Positions 7,237 through 12,751 of a stretch of 12,751 nucleotides of DNA are shown here, piece after piece (the first letter of the stretch is position 1; each line of letters begins with the position of its first letter). The notes beneath the pieces were generated by a model. The model saw only the letters and a list, made by a program, of their open reading frames with translations. It had not been told where the DNA came from and ran no database searches. A program made the position numbers and the translations under genes. Origin of the DNA: Hansfordia pulvinata (lineage: Eukaryota > Ascomycota > Sordariomycetes > Xylariales). The DNA is taken from contig BJKQ01000062.1 of assembly GCA_006538405.1 (NCBI GenBank), positions 1 through 12,751 of the forward strand, given 5' to 3'.

Positions 7237-7383
7237 AGGTATTACCCCGTAACCTAATAATGCAAAAATTAACGTTATAACTGGACCTAGAAAGAATAAA
7301 ATAATATTAGCTTGTGTAGGTGCTACATATTCTTTTAATAGAAGTTTTAAAGCATCCGCAAATGCTTGAAGTAATCCATAGTA
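7237..7383 (-). pseudogene. nad1: nad1 exon 2
   Basis: An exact 49 codons from YYGLLQAFAD to LLGYGVIP, with no frame defect. It is bounded by an intron-terminal G at 7384 and by the P1 splice site at 7237/7236. It contains the conserved FADALKLLLKE and FFLGPVITLIF blocks of NAD1. Confidence 0.88.
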
Positions 7384-7993
7384 CGAATTCATCTTATTTT
7401 ATCCATTTATTTGGAGCGTAGAGGTAGGGGCGGGCTATATTTATTATGGCCCTCCCCACCTACCCGCTAAATTAAATAATACAGGAAAAGATATAAGACT
7501 TTCTCCCTAAATAGCTACGTTACATACTATCCATTTAACAGGTATAATATTTATACCCTGTATTTTTTCAAATAGAGTCTGACTATATTTTAAGCATTAT
7601 TGTTGAAAATAACACCCATCACCATTTAGTCGATGAACAGCATACCTTTTAATAATAATTTAATTTAATTAGGCACTTGGCTGCGGATATCCTATTTCCT
7701 TTCGTATCTATTTTTATTTTACTATACCTCGAGTCATTATCTGAGCCATATATTAATTACTTAATACATTTAGTTAAAATAGCTTTAAGGGTTCCCCGCA
7801 ATTTGACAATGTTTAGCAAAAGGTTCACTTTTGCTTAGGCCTAGTAAAGTTTCTCACTCTTTACTTTTATTTTTTTTTATTTTATAGCTACGAAACTAAG
7901 CGCTACACTATAAAAATCCAATCCTTTATATTCTTTATTAGGAGGGCGGGGGGGGTACCCATCCGTGTGTAAACTCTACGTGTGTAAACTCTC

Positions 7994-8027
7994 CTTTGGT
8001 TAAGGTTAAGGTTAAGAATCCGCAAGC
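7994..8027 (+). repeat. short copy of GGTTAA hexamer repeat
   Basis: Three GGTTAA-type units plus the tail AATCCGCAAGC, immediately after two TGTGTAAACTCT motifs (7965 and 7981). It lacks the CCAGAA half. It lies in the insert of nad1 intron 1. Confidence 0.7.
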
Positions 8028-8123
8028 TAAAGCTCCGCCCTAAATATTAGTGCTGCACGGTTCACCCTGTACGATACAAAGGTGACTTAAATATTTGGAG
8101 CGGTTCCGAGCTTGCGCTAAATT

Positions 8124-8177
8124 CATGAGAGGGTGGGCGGAGCTTTAGCTTGCGCAGCCCTCCCTAAGAATTTAGCC
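8124..8177 (+). repeat. 54-bp direct repeat, copy 1 (in nad1 intron 1)
   Basis: Identical over 54 bases to 8984-9037, running from CATGAGAGGGTGGGCGG to AAGAATTTAGCC. It shares the AAGAATTTAGC end with the larger repeats at 2101 and 3570. A GGGGTACCCC palindrome (8187-8196) follows directly. Confidence 0.9.
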
Positions 8178-8231
8178 ACACAAGGAGGGGTACCCCCCCT
8201 ACGCTCTCTCAGCCTACACAAAAGATGCGCC

Positions 8232-8276
8232 ACCAAATGAACCTTATCCATCTATGAATCCTGTTATTCACTCAGG
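8232..8276 (-). pseudogene. LAGLIDADG homing endonuclease remnant
   Basis: The 15 codons read PEWITGFIDG, TAA, GSFG. This is the second-motif form of LAGLIDADG endonucleases (GFIDGEGSF), whose acidic residue after IDG is catalytic or near-catalytic; here it is a stop codon. Surrounding frames are broken and filled by dispersed repeats, so the gene is dead. It explains the origin of the long insert in nad1 intron 1. Confidence 0.7.
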
Positions 8277-8453
8277 AGACAATGAAATAAGGCTAAGTTA
8301 ATATAAAGAACTATAAAGTTTACAAGTAGTTAAACTTCTTTTTGCGTAATCGAATAAATTAATATTATTAATCCTTTAGACAAAAGGATAATTGGAGGTA
8401 TGATAAAATCTAGTTTGTGTGTTAAAAGTATTAAATCTAATGCTTATTTTTTG

Positions 8454-8601
8454 ACCTACAGCATTAGGACCTAATCTTCTTTGCATACTCGCCATAGTTT
8501 TTCTTTCAGCCACTGTTACATAGGCTACACTTAATAAATGCAGGTACAATAACTAATAAAACTTCCACGATGGATATTACGGTTGAAGGTAAATAAAACA
8601 T
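8454..8601 (-). pseudogene. nad1: nad1 exon 1 with a 1-base insertion
   Basis: Starts at ATG 8601-8599 and runs to GGT (the Gly of LGPNAVG) at 8456-8454. The length of 148 is 49 codons plus one base. The extra T lies in GCATTTATT near 8537-8540, where GCATTATTA (Ala-Leu-Leu) is expected. Beyond it the frame meets a TAA, while the +1 frame gives [16 protein letters not shown]. Confidence 0.85.
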
Positions 8602-9742
8602 AATTTTCTAATTGTTAAATAATAATATTTCCCATAAAAAATGAAGACAATATTATATAATTAGTACTAGCAAGGAGGAACAAGTTAAGGTTTGGTTAGC
8701 TAAACTTAAAAAAATAGCTTGCAGAGCAAAACAAGCTATCTCTCATTCTAACGTTCTTAGTTATTTAAAACTAGTTTGGTAGGTACAACTTTATCAGGTG
8801 AGCTAGCTTATCTACTGATAGAATGACTTCTCATCTTCTGAATAAGTAAACATGTAAAATTACATGTTTAAGGCGAACTAGCGCCATCCGAGAAGGAGAG
8901 CTTGCTATTTATCCTTTTTGTGTGGAGCTCTAATTCTTATGGGCGGAGGGGGAGGGGAGGAGTACCCCACCTACCTACCTGCGCATGAGAGGGTGGGCGG
9001 AGCTTTAGCTTGCGCAGCCCTCCCTAAGAATTTAGCCTACACTAAAAAAAGAAGGGTATAATTCTTATGGATCAGAAGTAAAGATCCAGCAAGTTATAGC
9101 TATTAAAATTAGAACCTCCGCATAACCTATACCACGTTGCAAGACTTAAATTAAACATAAATATTCTAAGGGAGATAAAGGAGGCTGGGAGAGGGTTTCG
9201 CTATATAACGATTTCACTTTTAGGGAGGCTAAATTTAAAAGCCTTTCATGTGTAAACATGAAGGTGGGACCCAGCACACACCCTTTTGTGAGCTAGCTTA
9301 TCTAGGTATACGTAAGCCTTCTACAGAACTTACAGCATAGGTTATGAATCAGGGCGCAAATTACATCCTTTATCTCAAATAGTGAGATTAAAAACTTACT
9401 CCTCGTCTCTACTCCCCCTTTTATACTTTTCGGCGTATCTATTAAAAAGCCATTTTACTATAAAACTAACTTAGGGTTGGCAGAGCGGAGGGTGGCGAAA
9501 CTTGCGCCCTCTCCCACCCTAATAATTTCGCAGCCTTTCGGAATCTACGATTAGTGTGGCTAAAATTCATGAGAGCAGAGCTTGCTGATCCGGAGGATAC
9601 GCCTCACAAGGGTGGGTACCCTACCGCTCTCATCGGAGGGCTATAATTCTTATGGGCTGCGCAAGCTAAAGCTCCGTCCACTATATTTTAGCCCTCCGCC
9701 CATCCTCTCGTAGAAACTTAGAATAAATTACTTATTATAAGT
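8602..9742. other. nad1-trnK spacer, repeat-rich
   Basis: No convincing gene is seen. The stretch holds two copies of GTGAGCTAGCTTATCTA (8799 and 9289), the 54-bp repeat (8984-9037) and GC-rich patches (8940-8970, 9590-9620). A diverged inverted partial copy of the large repeat (about 9540-9620) includes GCTGATCCGGAGGAT. A stop-free plus-strand stretch ending at TAG 8780-8782 looks protein-like but has no ATG. Confidence 0.55.
8984..9037 (+). repeat. 54-bp direct repeat, copy 2 (intergenic)
   Basis: Exact copy of 8124-8177, lying upstream of the nad1 start on the minus strand. Exact identity implies a recent copy event or ongoing homogenisation. Confidence 0.9.
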
Positions 9743-9811
9743 ATTCTCATACTAGATTCGAACTAATATATAGATTAAAAATCTAAACTCTACCTTTAAG
9801 TTAATGAGAAT
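9743..9811 (-). tRNA. trnK: second lysine-type tRNA (UUU)
   Basis: On the minus strand the acceptor ATTCTCA pairs perfectly with TGAGAAT. An anticodon stem TAGA/TCTA encloses loop TTTTTAA with TTT at 9779-9777, and the T arm is ATTAG-TTCGAAT-CTAGT. The D arm is weak (AACT/AGTT) and the variable loop is very short, so the fold is less regular than in the other tRNAs. The sequence shares little with the tRNA-Lys at 1930-2000. It may be a true second Lys tRNA, a diverged duplicate, or a tRNA whose anticodon has changed. Confidence 0.75.
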
Positions 9812-10191
9812 TAGGACTGTGAAATCCATAATATAAAAGAATTTAGACTTCTAGAAAGAAAAGCAAGCTAAAATTCCCTTTCATAATTCAACGAGCAGGT
9901 TTGACTTATAATCCTTATCATCAACATAAGCCCTCCTCGTAGGGGGGGGTACCCCCCCCTACGAAGGTTAAACAAACTACTTTCAACATTTTTTAGTCTG
10001 TGTAAACATCCTTAGTTTTAGTAGCAGGAGAGTATACACTCCCTGTAACTAAGAAGGTATAAACAGGTCTCCTTACCCCTTAAATAGGGAGGAACTTATA
10101 TGTAGAGGAGGTAAGAGCAGAGCTTGCGCCCGACTCCCTTTGTAAGTTCGGTTAGATAAGCTTTCCGAACGCATTGAGGTTTACTACTTAA
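9812..10191. other. spacer downstream of cox1, with a perfect GC palindrome
   Basis: No gene is seen. It holds the palindrome at 9938-9963, a GTATACACTCCCT motif near 10032 shared with about 858, and a GAGCAGAGCTTGCGCCC motif near 10115. The latter core also appears inside nad6. The cox1 fusion ORF ends at the right edge of this stretch. Confidence 0.55.
9938..9963. repeat. perfect 26-bp GC-rich palindrome
   Basis: CGTA, eight G, TA, eight C and TACG form a perfect inverted repeat centred between 9950 and 9951. The same core with other arm lengths and flanks occurs at about 2220-2237, 3690-3700, 7952-7961, 8187-8196 and 12191-12218. Confidence 0.95.
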
Positions 10192-12030
<1,839 letters not shown>

Positions 12031-12190
12031 CTAATTGAGTGTTATGTTAATGTCTGTGAGAATTTACTTTTTTTTTTTAAGCAGGCAGTCTAGAACTACT
12101 CTATAAGAAAAAGGCGTACCTTACACATATAAAATAGCCATTTAAATATTTGATTAGATTAACTAATCAAAACGAATCTCAAGAGTCAGA

Positions 12191-12218
12191 GCGGGGGGGT
12201 GGGGTACCCCCCCCTCGC
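12191..12218. repeat. GC-rich near-palindrome of the GGGGTACCCC family
   Basis: GCG and a G run interrupted by T lead to GGGGTACCCC, then a C run and TCGC. The arms pair with one mismatch. It lies in the cox1 intron, about 190 bases upstream of the last exon on the minus strand. Confidence 0.85.
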
Positions 12219-12497
12219 CTACTAGGTGAGATGGAGTGGAAGCTTCTATGTTTACACTAATCGGAGAAGGAGAGCTTGCGGTGACTACGTATAGCTTGCT
12301 GTGACTACGTCGACTATAATTCTTAAGGGGGGTGGGATACCCTCCGTCCTCTACCCTCCCACTCACCCTAAGAAAGGCTGCGCGGTTTACACTCTCAGTC
12401 AGCCCACACAAGGTGGCTGAAACCTAGTTATTTAATCGGAAAAAGGAGAGCTTGCTGTTACGTAGTCGAGCTTACGCCCCAAGCAAGCTCGTAAACT

Positions 12498-12515
12498 AAT
12501 AACCTTTCGGTTATT
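12498..12515. other. AATAACC-TTTC-GGTTATT hairpin
   Basis: A perfect 7-bp stem with a 4-base loop (GAAA on the minus strand, a GNRA-type tetraloop). On the minus strand it overlaps the second stop codon of the unidentified ORF. It may be an RNA processing or stability hairpin, or part of the intron fold. Confidence 0.5.
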
Positions 12516-12581
12516 TTTTATTTTGGATTATTTCTCCTACTTTCTTTTTTAAATAACTATCTTGATCATTAAATTCTTTTT

Positions 12582-12749
12582 TTAGCTTGGACAAAATCCT
12601 ACATTTAATTCTTTTCTTAAATGAGGGTACTTATATAAAGGAGATTTTCGTATATCTTCTAAAATAATATTTTCTGCTTTGTTTAGTTCTTTAATAATAG
12701 AATTTCTATATTCATTTAAAGTAGCATAAAATTCTTTTAATTGTAGAGT
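12582..12749 (-). CDS. unidentified intron ORF, C-terminal fragment (5' end outside window)
   Basis: There are 55 open codons from the right edge to TAA at 12584-12582. The sequence is charged and helix-prone (for example KEFYATLNEYRNSIIKELNK and LYKYPHLRKELN). After a one-base change of frame near the end, a further lysine-rich stretch (KKEFNDQDSYLKKK) stays open to a TAA at 12513-12511, so the original ORF may have ended there. It is probably an intron-encoded protein, but I recognise no LAGLIDADG or GIY-YIG motif in the visible part. Confidence 0.45.
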   Translation of the reverse strand, partial: TLQLKEFYATLNEYRNSIIKELNKAENIILEDIRKSPLYKYPHLRKELNVGFCPS

Positions 12750-12751
12750 TT

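Larger units (their letters stand above)
7384..8453 (-). mobile_element. group I intron in nad1 (intron 1, 1070 bases) with decayed LAGLIDADG gene
   Basis: The minus strand shows a textbook core: P AAATTGCGGGGAACCCTT (about 7788-7805), Q ATATCCGCAGCCAAGTGCC (7672-7690), R GTTCATCGACTAAATGG (7622-7638) and S AAAATATAGTCAGACTC (7576-7592). Exon 1 ends TAGGT, which can pair with GCCTA (plus 7836-7840) as the guide. That places some 600 bases between splice site and guide. Within this insert, after exon 1, the frame stays open for about 25 codons. Further on, 8232-8276 reads PEWITGFIDG, stop, GSFGG, a LAGLIDADG motif with TAA where Glu or Asp is expected. Repeats (8124-8200, 7941-8040) have invaded the same insert. 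Confidence 0.85.
6303..8601 (-). pseudogene. nad1: NADH dehydrogenase subunit 1, broken and 3'-truncated copy (3 exons, 2 group I introns)
   Basis: NAD1 is the complex I membrane subunit at the quinone site. Exons 1, 2 and 3 give 49, 49 and 115 codons of clearly recognisable NAD1 in order. They run from a start at MFYLPSTVIS, through [29 protein letters not shown] and the third-exon GPGLAINDFNLG, to the [12 protein letters not shown] motif. Exon 1 has one extra T (gcattTattaag), so ALLSVAYV shifts frame. Exon 3 has two extra bases (AGA-GA-AGT) between SLR and STAQL. The stretch between the two shifts is out of frame and hits stops. Exon 4, normally starting ESELV, is missing: the locus ends in a cut group I intron joined to cox3. 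Exon lengths 148, 147 and 347 confirm +1, 0 and +2. An intact copy elsewhere, or sequencing error at both spots, is possible. Confidence 0.85.

Noticed and set aside
8615..8782. Plus-strand open stretch reading EEQVKVWLAKLKK and on to TAG
   Set aside because: The composition looks protein-like, but there is no ATG, the stretch is short and it matches nothing I know. It may be an endonuclease fragment; not enough to call.
9290..9480. Possible RNase P RNA (rnpB) on the minus strand, from an AGAAGGCTTACG motif near 9310
   Set aside because: Only a weak match to the 3' conserved region, and no matching 5' GAAAGTC-type region was found.
12163..12411. 82-codon minus-strand frame in the cox1 intron
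   Set aside because: It is made of GC-rich dispersed repeats and shows no protein likeness.

Overview
The window is part of a fungal mitochondrial genome, most likely a filamentous ascomycete (Pezizomycotina). The evidence is the mitochondrial small-subunit rRNA 3' end, the tRNA order Y-N-K-G-D-S-W behind it, the genes nad6, cox3, nad1 and cox1, group I introns, and UGA read as tryptophan. That reading is supported by a tRNA-Trp with anticodon UCA and by UGA codons at conserved Trp positions in nad1, nad6 and cox1. The DNA is AT-rich but peppered with short GC-rich dispersed repeats, many with a GGGGTACCCC-type palindromic core.

Layout, plus strand: rns 3' end (1 to about 226); trnY, trnN, trnK, trnG, trnD, trnS(GCU) and trnW(UCA) between 1040 and 3878, separated by repeat-rich spacers; nad6 (4641-5447, complete only if an internal UGA is read as Trp); trnV (5627-5697); and the first 44 codons of cox3 (5965-6096), after which cox3 similarity stops.

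Layout, minus strand: a broken nad1 in three exons (8601-8454, 7383-7237, 6649-6303) split by two group I introns. It runs into a third group I intron that is cut off where the cox3 fragment begins. Exon 1 carries one extra base and exon 3 two extra bases, so this nad1 copy cannot be translated conventionally. Further right are a second lysine-type tRNA (9743-9811) and the last exon of cox1 (12003-10192). The right edge lies in the preceding cox1 intron, which holds an unidentified ORF fragment.

The most striking feature is the cox1 exon. After the normal COX1 C-terminus (about position 11527) the frame stays open for 444 more codons. The extension has two predicted membrane segments and a long hydrophilic, repeat-bearing tail, with UGA used as Trp. 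Two other points stand out. The tail-to-tail nad1/cox3 junction has a dispersed repeat at the breakpoint. A composite repeat of CCAGAA and GGTTAA units occurs in both orientations and reads in one frame as Pro-Glu and Lys-Val dipeptides.
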